From Undibacterium sp. Jales W-56 (lineage in GTDB: Bacteria > Pseudomonadota > Gammaproteobacteria > Burkholderiales > Burkholderiaceae_D), in the NCBI RefSeq assembly GCF_025548535.1, contig NZ_JAJLQW010000004.1:310001-374000 (forward strand): 64,000 nucleotides of DNA, read 5' to 3'. Each line of letters opens with the position of its first letter. Position 1 is the first letter of the stretch. The translations under genes were made by a program, and so were the position numbers. Under the pieces are notes generated by a model. The model worked only from the letters and a program-made list of their open reading frames with translations, did not search any database and had not been told where the DNA came from. Below are positions 1 through 9,037 of the stretch, in pieces.

Positions 1-1678
1 CCTCGGCCGATTCATTCGCAGAACGCGATACGTCGGTAATATCCTGTGCCATGGTCACAACGATCTGACCGGCGTCAGAGATTTCGCGCGATTGCTGTTG
101 CGACGCTTCCAGCAAATCGTTCGAAATACTTTGCGCCTGATTCGATGCAGAAGTAACCTGCGCTGCGGTTGAAGTTACGCGACCGACCAGACCGCGCAAT
201 TCTTCCACCGTGTAGTTAACCGAGTCGGCGATCGCGCCGGTGATGTCTTCGGACACCGTCGCCTGAATCGTCAAGTCACCATCCGCCACTTCCTGCAATT
301 CATTCATCAGCCGCAAAATCGCAGCCTGATTCTGATCGTTTGCCGCTTTCGCTTCCTCTTCCTGCTTTTGCGCTTGTAACATCTGGGCATCGGCCTCGAT
401 ACGACGTTCATTCGCTTCTTTAGCGCGGTTACGGCTATCTTGCAACAGAACCAGAGCGATACCTGCCGCGGAAACCAGCGCCAGAACAGCGCTCAACAAC
501 ATCAGCCAGAACGAGATGCTGATCGTATCTTGCTGCGCGGTATAAGTTTTTTGGAGCTTGGTAATTTTTTGCTTCAGATCTTCGTTTTCATTAAATACCA
601 ATTGCTCGGACTGTTTCGCTGCAATAAAGTTTTGCAGGTTGCCGAGAATGCTGGAAACGGAAGTCTGGTATTCAGCAAACGCTTTTTGCAATTCGAGTAA
701 TTTTTCACGGGTTGCCGCATCTTTAGTCGGCGTCAGACGCAATACATCGCTACCGTTCAGGAAGCCGTCAACCAGATCACGGAAGGTGTTGGTATCTTTG
801 CCCAGCAAGAACGCGGTTTCAGGATTGACACCCTCGGAAGTCAGGAATTCATTTGCGCTACGTGCCAGGCGTTGCGTCAACATGACCAACTGGCCAGATG
901 CCGAAATTTCGCGGGAATTACCGCCGCCCTGTACTTTTAAGGTGGAAATTTGTTCCGTGAGTTCCAGCAAGCCACCGGACAAGCCATTCAGTTTCTGTAG
1001 CGTCTGACCGAAACCAGTCAATTCTTTACGTAACTTCAAAATCGTCTCAGCGGCTTTGTCGGAGTTATTCCAGGCTTTTTTGGTGTCGGCCAATACGGGT
1101 TCAACCGAAGAGTCCGGTTTTTTCAGTTCACGGCCCTGGTAAGAAAGCCCGTTCAGCAGCACGTTCAGATCGCTGTTGATCTCACGACGACTTTCGTCCA
1201 GCTGTTTAAACGCTGCCGGATTACCCTGAATCGCATTCGGCGCCGCTTTACCGATACGCTGCGAGTGCATCAGCACCTCACCCGCGATCTGCGCCTGAGT
1301 GGAAATCAAGGTCGATTGCGCGGAGTTCAGATACACGAACAAAGCAACCGCCAACAGCGAGCCCACCATCAGGATCAGCAATACGCGGATTTGTCTCTGC
1401 AAAGGCAAATGACCGATCAAAGGGAGACGTATATCGCCGCCTTTTTCCAGTGCATCACCGATGAAAGTCGCGTCAGCACGCGGCACATGCGTACGCTCTG
1501 CGGCTACCTGTACGGATTCTGCTTTCTGCGCGCTGCCGGCATCTTCCGGGAGCATCTTCACATTACTCGCCTCTTCAATCGAATCGGCAGCATTATTGAA
1601 CTCCCGGACGCTTGATTCTGCTAAGTCAAGCTCTTGGTCTTGTTTTTTCTTGGACAAGGACGGTAGTTTAAATGCCAT
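1..1678 (-). CDS. pilJ: Type IV pilus chemosensory receptor PilJ (partial, 3' end off window)
   Basis: Methyl-accepting chemotaxis-type receptor of the Pil-Chp system that controls twitching motility. It begins at ATG 1678 and reads open to the left edge, so about 559 codons are visible and the C-terminal signalling tip is missing. A Lys-rich cytoplasmic N-terminus is followed by a first membrane segment near residues 98-118, a long periplasmic region with two PilJ-type sensor stretches, a second membrane segment near 385-408, a HAMP-like helix rich in Ala, Gln and Glu, and the start of the methyl-accepting coiled coil. It lies directly downstream of pilI, pilH and pilG on the same strand, which fixes the assignment to PilJ rather than a generic chemoreceptor. 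Family call is firm; the signalled ligand is not visible. Confidence 0.93.
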   Translation of the reverse strand, partial: MAFKLPSLSKKKQDQELDLAESSVREFNNAADSIEEASNVKMLPEDAGSAQKAESVQVAAERTHVPRADATFIGDALEKGGDIRLPLIGHLPLQRQIRVLLILMVGSLLAVALFVYLNSAQSTLISTQAQIAGEVLMHSQRIGKAAPNAIQGNPAAFKQLDESRREINSDLNVLLNGLSYQGRELKKPDSSVEPVLADTKKAWNNSDKAAETILKLRKELTGFGQTLQKLNGLSGGLLELTEQISTLKVQGGGNSREISASGQLVMLTQRLARSANEFLTSEGVNPETAFLLGKDTNTFRDLVDGFLNGSDVLRLTPTKDAATREKLLELQKAFAEYQTSVSSILGNLQNFIAAKQSEQLVFNENEDLKQKITKLQKTYTAQQDTISISFWLMLLSAVLALVSAAGIALVLLQDSRNRAKEANERRIEADAQMLQAQKQEEEAKAANDQNQAAILRLMNELQEVADGDLTIQATVSEDITGAIADSVNYTVEELRGLVGRVTSTAAQVTSASNQAQSISNDLLEASQQQSREISDAGQIVVTMAQDITDVSRSANESAE

Positions 1679-1738
1679 TACTAGGTCTCCTAAACGATTG
1701 AGAAGCTGTCAGCCAATCTAATGAAGATGGCTGACGAA

Positions 1739-2329
1739 TTACAAACCAATATGTAAAAAATCCTGATCTTGCACCAGCGCAGCCAAACTCAGTTGCGTCC
1801 AGATGTTTGCATCACGATCACGATATTTTTTGACGATCCAGGGTTTCTGACCGGGCCGGATGCCCCCGTCCGAACTCTCTTGTTCTTCCATTTCTGCCGC
1901 GTTCCTCAAACCCAACACCTGGCTGACCAGCAAGCCGCTGTTAAACGCCAGGCTCGGTGCGAATGCGACCACACGGCAGCTATGATCCAGATTGGTCACA
2001 TCGCGCCCTTCAAAGCGCGCGAGATCGACTACGCTGGTCAAGTTTCCCCGGATGTTGGATACGCCGACATACCAGTCTTTGGTCAGGGGGACTTTAGTCA
2101 TCGATCCGGCAGACACGATTTCGCCCGATTCCTGCAAATCCAGCAAATACCTTACCTGCCCAATCATCACGCCCAATTGACTGGCGCTAACACGCGCACC
2201 ACTTTGAGCAGCCTGCATACGCTCGACCAACTGCGCCTGAAATTCCCGCAAGCGGGTACGACGCAAACCGGCATCTGGCCTGGTTCTGTCCAGGCTTGTC
2301 GCTGGTTTATCGCGAGAAGTTTGGTCCAT
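1739..2329 (-). CDS. pilI: CheW-like adaptor PilI
   Basis: A 196-residue CheW-domain protein (domain roughly residues 40-190) that couples PilJ to the ChpA histidine kinase in the cytoplasm. The N-terminal 40 residues are polar and probably disordered; the core reads through the Val-Gly-Val-Ser-Asn-Ile-Arg-Gly-Asn segment typical of CheW. It starts at ATG 2329, 42 bp after the pilH stop, and is followed 60 bp later by pilJ. Position between pilH and pilJ is the classical pilGHIJ order. A ChpA kinase gene would be expected beyond the left edge. Confidence 0.93.
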   Translation of the reverse strand: MDQTSRDKPATSLDRTRPDAGLRRTRLREFQAQLVERMQAAQSGARVSASQLGVMIGQVRYLLDLQESGEIVSAGSMTKVPLTKDWYVGVSNIRGNLTSVVDLARFEGRDVTNLDHSCRVVAFAPSLAFNSGLLVSQVLGLRNAAEMEEQESSDGGIRPGQKPWIVKKYRDRDANIWTQLSLAALVQDQDFLHIGL

Positions 2330-2371
2330 AATGGTCCGGAAAAGTTATCGAATGTGATCGAATAAAAAGCT

Positions 2372-2737
2372 TTAGCCGAGTGCGGCTATCTTTGCCAATA
2401 ATTCTTGCGGGTCAATTGGCTTGACAAGGTAATCACGCGCACCTTGACGCAATCCCCAAATTCGGTCCGTTTCCTGATTCTTACTGGTGCAGATAATCAC
2501 GGGCACATCCTGCGTTTCAGGATCGCGGGCAATTGCGCGCGTGATCTGGAAACCATTCTGGCCCGGCATGACCACGTCCATCAAAATCAATTGCGGCTTA
2601 TCTGCCTTGATTTTTGTCAGCGCTTCTTCGCCATTTTCAGCGGTCGACACTGAAAAACCATTTTTAACCAGAATATCCGTTAAAAAGTAACGCTCGGTCG
2701 GGGAGTCATCCACTACCAAAATTTTCTGTATAGCCAT
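2372..2737 (-). CDS. pilH: Single-domain response regulator PilH
   Basis: A 121-residue stand-alone receiver domain. The acidic pair Asp10-Asp11, the phospho-acceptor Asp54 (in LILMDVVMPGQNG) and the late Lys-Pro of DYLVKPI are all present, with no output domain. In the Pil-Chp pathway PilH modulates the retraction side of twitching and acts as phosphate sink. The start ATG 2737 has a good Shine-Dalgarno (GAGGT, six bases upstream). It lies 28 bp after pilG and 42 bp before pilI in one transcription unit. Confidence 0.95.
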   Translation of the reverse strand: MAIQKILVVDDSPTERYFLTDILVKNGFSVSTAENGEEALTKIKADKPQLILMDVVMPGQNGFQITRAIARDPETQDVPVIICTSKNQETDRIWGLRQGARDYLVKPIDPQELLAKIAALG

Positions 2738-2765
2738 TTTTTACCTCAACATTAATACGTTTAAA

Positions 2766-3167
2766 TCATTTGGATGGCGTGCCGGATGTGTAATTACGCA
2801 CTGTTTTGAGCAAACTGTCTTTTGTAAATGGCTTGGTCAGGTATTCATCTGACCCTACCATTGCGCCACGCGCGCGATCAAACAGACCATCTTTTGAAGA
2901 CAACATGATGACCGGCGTATCACGAAATTTGGCACTTTTTTTGATCAGTGCACAAGTCTGATAGCCATCTAATCTTGGCATCAAAATATCGCAAAAAATC
3001 AAGTCGGGGTGAGAGTCGTTGATTTTAGCCAAAGCATCAAATCCATCTTCCGCTAAAACCACTTTATACCCCACCTGCCCTAAAAAAATCTCTGCTGAGC
3101 GACGAATCGTACTGCTGTCGTCGATCACCATAATTTTCAAGCTTTCATTGCCTGTCAATGTTGACAT
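2766..3167 (-). CDS. pilG: Single-domain response regulator PilG
   Basis: A 133-residue receiver-only protein with Asp16-Asp17, phospho-acceptor Asp60 (FCDILMPRLDGYQ) and the Lys-Pro of YLTKPFT; no effector domain. PilG is the first regulator of the Pil-Chp chemosensory array and promotes pilus extension. The reading frame is open upstream to 3287, but the extra 40 residues are Cys- and aromatic-rich and unlike the family; ATG 3167, with an AGAGAA sequence just upstream, gives the normal PilG N-terminus, so I chose it. First of the four pil genes; a rubredoxin gene lies 149 bp upstream. Confidence 0.94.
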   Translation of the reverse strand: MSTLTGNESLKIMVIDDSSTIRRSAEIFLGQVGYKVVLAEDGFDALAKINDSHPDLIFCDILMPRLDGYQTCALIKKSAKFRDTPVIMLSSKDGLFDRARGAMVGSDEYLTKPFTKDSLLKTVRNYTSGTPSK

Positions 3168-3315
3168 AAGATTATTCTCTAAGAAACCGGGGTTAAAAAT
3201 CATTTCACACTGTAACAAAAAATGCCACACTTGCGACGTTTTTTTCCCCGAACAAACATTCGAGTACAACACGCAACACCAAACCACTTTAAAAATTATT
3301 TTTTAAGCAACCAAA

Positions 3316-3510
3316 TCAAAAAGCAACCATCTCAAAATCTTCTTTGCGAGCGCCACATTCGGGACAAGTCCAATTCATCGGCACATCTTCCCAGCGGGTG
3401 CCTGGAGCAATCCCCTCGTCCGGCAAACCTTGTTGTTCATCATAGACCCAACCACAAATCAGGCACATCCATGTCTTAAATTCTGCAGTTGCTGATTCTT
3501 TATCACTCAC
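3316..3510 (-). CDS. Rubredoxin
   Basis: Small mononuclear-iron electron carrier, 64 residues. The four iron ligands are Cys16, Cys19, Cys49 and Cys52 in the usual CxxCG ... CPxCG pattern, and the core (WVYDEQQGLPDEGIAPGTRW) is diagnostic. The start is not certain: GTG 3510 has AAGGG about ten bases upstream; TTG 3516 is also in frame, and the N-terminal eight residues are poorly conserved in any case. It precedes the pil genes on the same strand and diverges from thiD. A redox partner is not visible in the window. Confidence 0.93.
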   Translation of the reverse strand: MSDKESATAEFKTWMCLICGWVYDEQQGLPDEGIAPGTRWEDVPMNWTCPECGARKEDFEMVAF

Positions 3511-3669
3511 GACCAAAACCCTTCAATCAAGTAAAATACCGAGATTGTCGCAAAACATTTCCGCAAGTCCTGTCCAAGCACTTTTAGCACCGGTCGCGCC
3601 GCAACTTGAAACACCATCGGAATATTGAGCAATAACCTCTACAAAGTCGACTATATTAATCTACCCAAC

Positions 3670-4500
3670 GTGCAAAACCAAATTTCTCCACTTATTTTGA
3701 CCTTTGGCGCTTCGGATCCGGTTGCCGCAATCGGCGTGCAGGCTGATCTTGCCTCGTTCGCCGCGATGGGCTGCCACGGCCTCCCTGTGATTACGGCCAT
3801 TCTGGTCGGCGACACTTCGCAAATAGACGATATCTATCCCATGGAAACCGACCTGGTCATCGATCAGGCCAGAACCATCCTGGAAGACATGCCCATTGTC
3901 ACCTTCAAGGTCGGACAAATCGCGAGTGTGGAAAATGTGACCGCAATCGCAGAAATCGTCTCGGACTATCCCGACATGCCCTTGATACTGGATCCGTTTA
4001 ATTCCGGCATGCCGGAAGTCCCGGAAGCCGAAGACCTGTTGCTGGCGATCCGGGAATTACTCATCCCGCAAGCGACTTTGCTGCTGATTTCAGCGGTTGA
4101 ATTATCCAGGCTGGCGGAAACCTGGCGCGAACCGGGAGCGCCAAGCAGCGCCAACAGCGACGACGACATGCTGGCCGATGTGATGGCCTTAATTGAATCC
4201 GGCTGCGAATATGTATTTGTGACGGGCACGCCGACCAGCACTACCGAAGTCGCCAATATTTTATTCAATGACGCCGGCGTAGTACGCAATGATCACTGGC
4301 CACGGGTAAGTGGCTTACATGCCGGTGGAGGCACTACTTTATCTGCCAGCATCGCCGCCCTGCTGGCGAATGGCCTGGAAATCCCGGAAGCAGTGCTGGA
4401 AGCACAGGAATTCACCGTCGCTGCCATCGGCCACGCACAACGTCTGGGCATGGGCAAACTGATACCCGATCGCTATTTCTGGGCGAAAGAGCCGGAATAA
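3670..4500 (+). CDS. thiD: Hydroxymethylpyrimidine/phosphomethylpyrimidine kinase
   Basis: PfkB-superfamily kinase of thiamine biosynthesis that phosphorylates HMP and HMP-phosphate. The N-terminus PLILTFGASDPVAAIGVQAD is the classical ThiD opening (substrate-binding), followed by GCHGLPVITAI. The C-terminal anion-hole region reads LHAGGGTTLSASIAALLA, where most ThiD proteins have HGTGCTLSAA-like sequence; the usual Cys is a Thr here. No ATG fits: GTG 3670 gives a normal-length 276-residue protein, while TTG 3625 would add 15 residues; neither has a clear ribosome-binding site. No TPP riboswitch is evident upstream. Next gene is hemL, 64 bp away. Confidence 0.85.
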   Translation: MQNQISPLILTFGASDPVAAIGVQADLASFAAMGCHGLPVITAILVGDTSQIDDIYPMETDLVIDQARTILEDMPIVTFKVGQIASVENVTAIAEIVSDYPDMPLILDPFNSGMPEVPEAEDLLLAIRELLIPQATLLLISAVELSRLAETWREPGAPSSANSDDDMLADVMALIESGCEYVFVTGTPTSTTEVANILFNDAGVVRNDHWPRVSGLHAGGGTTLSASIAALLANGLEIPEAVLEAQEFTVAAIGHAQRLGMGKLIPDRYFWAKEPE

Positions 4501-4564
4501 ATAATGACGCCCAATTTGATTGCCAAATAATTTTGGCCAACAATCTATATCCACCTGATCCTGC

Positions 4565-5854
4565 ATGACCATGACCAATAAAAACGACAGCTTGTTTTCC
4601 CGCGCGCAAAAAACCACGCCCGGCGGTGTTAACTCTCCCGTGCGCGCATTCCGCTCCGTAGGCGGCACGCCGCGTTTTATCACACGAGCTGAAGGCCCGT
4701 ATTTCTGGGATGCCGAAGGCCAGCGTTATATCGACTACATAGGCTCCTGGGGCCCAGCAATCGTCGGACATGCGCATCCGGCCGTGGTCAAGGCGGTGCA
4801 GGAAGCCGCCGCACGCGGCCTGAGCTTCGGCGCACCGACCGAAGCTGAAATCCTGATGGCAGAAGAAATCTGCCGCCTGGTTCCGTCGATCGAACAGGTG
4901 CGCCTGGTATCCAGCGGAACCGAAGCCACCATGAGCGCATTGCGCCTGGCACGCGGCGCAACCAAACGCGACAAGATTATTAAGTTTGAAGGCTGCTATC
5001 ACGGTCACGCCGACTCGCTGCTGGTGAAAGCCGGCAGCGGCTTGCTGACCTTTGGCAATCCGACTTCGGCAGGTGTGCCGGAGGATTTCACCAAGCATAC
5101 GCTGGTGCTCGACTATAACGACCCGCAGCAATTGGAAGACGCCTTCAAAGCCTACGGTACAGAGATCGCCTGCGTGATCGTCGAGCCGGTTGCCGGCAAC
5201 ATGAATCTGATCAAAGCCACGCCAGAGTTCCTGCAAACCATGCGCCGCCTATGTACTGACTACGGCAGCGTCCTGATTTTTGACGAAGTGATGTGCGGCT
5301 TCCGCGTTGGTCTCGGCGGTGCGCAAGCGCTGTACGGTATTCAGGCCGATATCACGGCGCTGGGCAAGGTGATAGGCGGCGGTCTGCCGGTCGCTGCATT
5401 CGGTGGCCGCGCCGACCTGATGCAGCATATGGCACCGCTGGGCGGCGTCTACCAGGCAGGCACCTTATCGGGTAATCCGGTCGCTGTGGCTGCCGGCCTG
5501 AGCACACTGAAACTGGTGCAGGAGCCCGGTTTCTATCAGCACTTATCTGCACAGACTACCAAGTTGGTGGAAGGATTAAGCGCCGCAGCCAAAGCCGCGA
5601 ATATCTCCTTTTGCGCTGACTCACAAGGCGGCATGTTTGGACTGTATTTTGCGCAAGAAATTCCAGGCAGTTATGCCAGCGTGATGGCCAGCGACAAGGA
5701 GAAATTCAATCGCTTCTTTCACCTGATGCTGGATGCCGGCGTGTATCTGGCGCCATCGGCATTTGAGGCGGGATTCGTCTCTGCACAACATGACGATGCG
5801 GTAATCGCAGCCACCATAGAAGCCGCCAAACAGGCTTTTGCGCAATTGCATTGA
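4565..5854 (+). CDS. hemL: Glutamate-1-semialdehyde 2,1-aminomutase
   Basis: Pyridoxal-phosphate enzyme converting glutamate-1-semialdehyde to 5-aminolevulinate, the C5 route to haem. At 429 residues it is full length. Seen: [12 protein letters not shown] at the N-terminus, the [13 protein letters not shown] segment, the FDEVMCGFR cofactor-binding Asp, and Lys268 in [16 protein letters not shown] as the Schiff-base lysine. A second ATG two codons downstream (4571) is an equally possible start. Follows thiD on the same strand; no terminator between them. Confidence 0.97.
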   Translation: MTMTNKNDSLFSRAQKTTPGGVNSPVRAFRSVGGTPRFITRAEGPYFWDAEGQRYIDYIGSWGPAIVGHAHPAVVKAVQEAAARGLSFGAPTEAEILMAEEICRLVPSIEQVRLVSSGTEATMSALRLARGATKRDKIIKFEGCYHGHADSLLVKAGSGLLTFGNPTSAGVPEDFTKHTLVLDYNDPQQLEDAFKAYGTEIACVIVEPVAGNMNLIKATPEFLQTMRRLCTDYGSVLIFDEVMCGFRVGLGGAQALYGIQADITALGKVIGGGLPVAAFGGRADLMQHMAPLGGVYQAGTLSGNPVAVAAGLSTLKLVQEPGFYQHLSAQTTKLVEGLSAAAKAANISFCADSQGGMFGLYFAQEIPGSYASVMASDKEKFNRFFHLMLDAGVYLAPSAFEAGFVSAQHDDAVIAATIEAAKQAFAQLH

Positions 5855-5980
5855 TGCTAGAGTAGGTGCGGGTTGCACTAAATTAAGCTTCTTAGGATTG
5901 GTGCAGCGTTCCTTTGTTTTGCATCTTGATGATGATACTTACGGACACTTCATTTGTCATCGCGCTTTCGTCAATTGCAC

Positions 5981-6640
5981 ATGCTGGCTAAGCTGACATT
6001 TTTTGTGTCGGCTTTGTGCATGCTATTGACTGTCGGCGCGTTCGACTTCCCGCGCTTACAAGCCAGCATCCGCGCGCTCGGCGGCAGTCAGCAAGCACTC
6101 AACGATTGGCAAAAACTGGTGCAAGCCAATAGCCATGCATCGATCGCCAGCCAGCTCAAGAACGTCAACGATTTCTTCAATCAAAAAATAGCTTACGCCG
6201 AAGACCAGGAAGTCTGGGGCGTCCCCGATTATTGGGCGACGCCGATGGAAACGCTCGCCAAAGGCAAAGGCGATTGCGAAGATTTCGTGATCGCCAAATA
6301 CTTTACTTTGCGCAGCATGAATGTCGCCGATAATCAGTTGCGTCTCATCTATGTCAAAGCGCGCATAGAAAATGCCGATGGCGCTGGCGGCAGCCTCCAG
6401 CAAGCACATATGATTCTGGCATATTACCCCTCGCTCGAGGGCGAACCGCTGGTATTGGATAATTTAAATACCGAGATACATCCAGCATCCCAGCGCAAAG
6501 ATTTAACACCAATATTCAGTTTCAATAGCCAAGGGATTTTCTCCGGCGCTGCCGCCAATGCCACGCTGGGTGCCGGCGGCACCAGCCGGCTCTCAAGGTG
6601 GCAGGATTTATTGGAACGTGCACGACGCGAAGGTTTTTAA
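5981..6640 (+). CDS. lapG: LapG-type periplasmic cysteine protease
   Basis: Bacterial transglutaminase-like cysteine protease (BTLCP family), 219 residues. A hydrophobic N-terminal segment (about residues 3-20) would export it to the periplasm. The catalytic triad is visible as Cys99 (KGDCEDF), His143 (QQAHMIL) and Asp160 (LVLDNLN), and the Trp-containing VWGVPDYWATP segment is typical. In characterised systems LapG cleaves the N-terminus of a large LapA-type adhesin and releases it from the outer membrane unless LapD sequesters it. lapD follows 12 bp downstream, which makes the assignment strong. Start: ATG 5981 chosen over TTG 5954; neither has a good ribosome-binding site. Confidence 0.9.
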   Translation: MLAKLTFFVSALCMLLTVGAFDFPRLQASIRALGGSQQALNDWQKLVQANSHASIASQLKNVNDFFNQKIAYAEDQEVWGVPDYWATPMETLAKGKGDCEDFVIAKYFTLRSMNVADNQLRLIYVKARIENADGAGGSLQQAHMILAYYPSLEGEPLVLDNLNTEIHPASQRKDLTPIFSFNSQGIFSGAAANATLGAGGTSRLSRWQDLLERARREGF

Positions 6641-6652
6641 AGGAAACGCATT

Positions 6653-8560
6653 ATGTCTATGTATCGTCAACTCTGGCTTGCCATTATCCTAAGCACCCTG
6701 CTCGCGTCGATGGGCAGTCTGCTGGCATCGACACTCAGTTCACGAGCGTATTTAAACGAACAATTAAGATTGAAAAACGCTGACAATGCCAGCGTTCTTG
6801 CGTTATCCCTCAGTCAAAAAAACGCCGACCCGGTAGCGCTTGAATTGATGGTCGCCGCGTTATTCGACCGGGGACATTATGAAAGCATCAGCATCGCGAA
6901 TCCCGTTGGTAAAAAAATGGTCGAACGTACGGCTGCGGCAGAAAGAAGCCCGGTGCCCCAATGGTTTATTCAGCTATTCCCGCTCAGCTCTCTCCCCGGT
7001 CAGGCCCAGATCAGCGATGGCTGGAAGCAAGTCGGAACGATTTCTGTAGTCTCGCAAAGCGGTTTCGCGTATCAGGCGCTATGGGATTCGACCTGCCGCA
7101 TGCTGGCAGCGATCGGTCTGGCGGGATTGATTGCCGGCTATCTCGGCACACGAGTGTTGCGCCGCCTGAAACAGCCTTTAGACAACGTCATAGCGCAGGC
7201 GCGCGCCTTGGCAGAACGCCGCTTTGTCACAACACCAGAGTCACTCGTTCCAGAGTTAAGACAACTGTCGATCGCCATGAATGCCTCGGTGAATTTATTA
7301 AAATCCATGTTTGCCGAAGAAGCCTCAAGGCTCGACAGCTTGCGACGCGAGGCCAATACCGATGCCATCACAGGCCTGGCAAACCGGTCGCATTTCATGG
7401 CGCAGCTGCAAGTCATGACAGAGCAGGAAAACGCAGCAGCCGGTTGTCTCGTGATGCTGCATCTGACCCATTTCGCGGAATTGAATCAGCAATGGGGGCG
7501 CGCAAAAACAGATGCCCTGCTCAAAGCGATCGGGCAAGTCTTGCATCAGCAGATAACGGCCTTGGAAGACGGTTTCGCGGCCCGCCTGAACGGTTCTGAT
7601 TTTGCGATTTTATGCCGTCATCCTGACGCAGAACCGTTGGCGCACGCCTTGCTGGAATCGCTCAAAACCACGCTCGATCAGACGGGCGAACAGCCGTGCC
7701 GGGTCTGCATAGGCTACAGTGAATTTGAGTACGGCATGACGGCAGGTAATCTCTTGTCTCAAGTCGACACAGCCATTGCCAGCGTAGAAATGAGCGGTCA
7801 CAGTGACATACGCCGCGCCGCGCCGCTGGGGATTGCGCAGGCACCAAAAAGCCAGGAGGAATGGGCCGGCCTGATACAGCAAGCGCTACAACAAAACAGG
7901 GTCAAGCTCGCCTTATTTCCGGTCGCTGATTTCAATCGCCACTTGCTGCATCAGGAGAGCGCATTGCGGCTGATGTTTGCAGATAACTGGTTCGCCGCAG
8001 CACGCTTTCTGCCGATCGCCGAACGCCTCGGTTTGTCGGCAAAACTCGATCTCAGCGCAGTCACGCTGGGCTTGACGACTCTGGGTCAGCAGCCAGAACT
8101 GCCTGGACTGGCGATCAACTTGTCAGGCTTATCCATACGCGACCCAGGCTTCAGGGAAGCGCTGCGCAAGCTCATGCAAGCCCACGCCGATTTATGTCAT
8201 CGCCTATGGCTGGAAATTCCTGAGCACGGGGTGCTTGCACATCTCGATGCTTTCAAAATATTTGAACAGATGGTACGTCCGTCCGGCTGCAAGATAGGCT
8301 TGAAACATGCCGGCCATCAACTGAGTAAATTACATTTAATCGATGACGTGAAGTTGGATTACTTCAAGATTGACGGTGCTTTTGTGCGCAGCATTGATAG
8401 CAATGAGCGCAATCAGTTATTCATCAAAGGCCTTACCAGCATCATGGGCCGCATAGGTACGCAAGTGATTGCCGAGGGCGTTGTATCCCGGGAAGAATTA
8501 GAGACGCTGGCCAGACTGGGACTGGCAGGCGCAACCGGAGCAGGCGTGAGGACAAGCTGA
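6653..8560 (+). CDS. lapD: LapD-type c-di-GMP receptor with degenerate GGDEF and EAL domains
   Basis: Inner-membrane protein of 635 residues. Order: membrane segment (about 5-27), periplasmic output domain with the GWKQ loop (residues 123-126) that in known LapD proteins grips LapG, second membrane segment (about 148-168), HAMP helix, GGDEF fold whose signature is LNGSDF instead of GGDEF, and an EAL fold whose signature is ESALRL. Both catalytic motifs are ruined, as expected for a receptor that binds c-di-GMP without making or degrading it. ATG 6653 follows an AAAGGA ribosome-binding site. Binding of c-di-GMP would lock LapG away and keep the adhesin on the surface. No adhesin gene lies in the window. 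Confidence 0.9.
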   Translation: MSMYRQLWLAIILSTLLASMGSLLASTLSSRAYLNEQLRLKNADNASVLALSLSQKNADPVALELMVAALFDRGHYESISIANPVGKKMVERTAAAERSPVPQWFIQLFPLSSLPGQAQISDGWKQVGTISVVSQSGFAYQALWDSTCRMLAAIGLAGLIAGYLGTRVLRRLKQPLDNVIAQARALAERRFVTTPESLVPELRQLSIAMNASVNLLKSMFAEEASRLDSLRREANTDAITGLANRSHFMAQLQVMTEQENAAAGCLVMLHLTHFAELNQQWGRAKTDALLKAIGQVLHQQITALEDGFAARLNGSDFAILCRHPDAEPLAHALLESLKTTLDQTGEQPCRVCIGYSEFEYGMTAGNLLSQVDTAIASVEMSGHSDIRRAAPLGIAQAPKSQEEWAGLIQQALQQNRVKLALFPVADFNRHLLHQESALRLMFADNWFAAARFLPIAERLGLSAKLDLSAVTLGLTTLGQQPELPGLAINLSGLSIRDPGFREALRKLMQAHADLCHRLWLEIPEHGVLAHLDAFKIFEQMVRPSGCKIGLKHAGHQLSKLHLIDDVKLDYFKIDGAFVRSIDSNERNQLFIKGLTSIMGRIGTQVIAEGVVSREELETLARLGLAGATGAGVRTS

Positions 8561-8608
8561 TGCCTGCCAGCCGTTTGCCTCAGTCGGTCAAGGCGAAGTA
8601 TGCCGACA

Positions 8609-9037
8609 TCAGCGAGTTTGCTTATTGATCAATTGCTCGCGTAAATCCGGCATGCCGTTCGCTTGACTTTCTGCGCTGGACGCGGGGACTTTGGGCGGTT
8701 CAAAGCCCTTGTTATCCATCAGCTTGATCGTGCGGGTTGTTGCATTCGTATCGAGACAATCGGTATTCGAAAAAACGACTTTCCCTTTGATGATACAACG
8801 ACGTACCTCAGAATCTGCGGTAATCGTCTGTCCTGCCGGATTGCGCAAATTCGCCGCCTCTTTGATCCCGCTGGAAATGGCGTTGCCGGATTTGCTCCAG
8901 CGTGTCAACGCATCGTGAAAAGGTAATTCGCCATAGCGCATGAAATAAAAAAACGCCAAAGCCGCAGCCGTCAGCAACATCATCACGATCGCTGTCATGA
9001 GCAGACTGATGGCACCTGATTGACGCTGCAGAGTCAT
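8609..9037 (-). CDS. Small membrane-anchored protein with a C-terminal Cys-containing domain (unknown)
   Basis: A 142-residue protein I do not recognise with confidence. It has one N-terminal membrane helix (about residues 13-35), then a soluble part with the segment VRRCIIKGKVVFSNTDC, resembling the Cys pair of DUF4124-like periplasmic domains, and a charged C-terminus. The start ATG 9037 overlaps the mtgA stop as ATGA, so translation is probably coupled to mtgA; an in-frame start five codons upstream (9052) is less likely. Last gene of the tonB-like/aroE/mtgA unit. It would sit in the inner membrane with the soluble part in the periplasm. Confidence 0.75.
   Translation of the reverse strand: MTLQRQSGAISLLMTAIVMMLLTAAALAFFYFMRYGELPFHDALTRWSKSGNAISSGIKEAANLRNPAGQTITADSEVRRCIIKGKVVFSNTDCLDTNATTRTIKLMDNKGFEPPKVPASSAESQANGMPDLREQLINKQTR

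Noticed and set aside
3652-3657. TATATT before thiD as a promoter -10
   Set aside because: No -35 at workable spacing, and it may lie inside the coding region if the TTG start is used.
4412-5236. 274-residue minus-strand open frame inside hemL
   Set aside because: Antisense shadow of a well-supported gene, rich in His, Cys and Arg as such shadows usually are.
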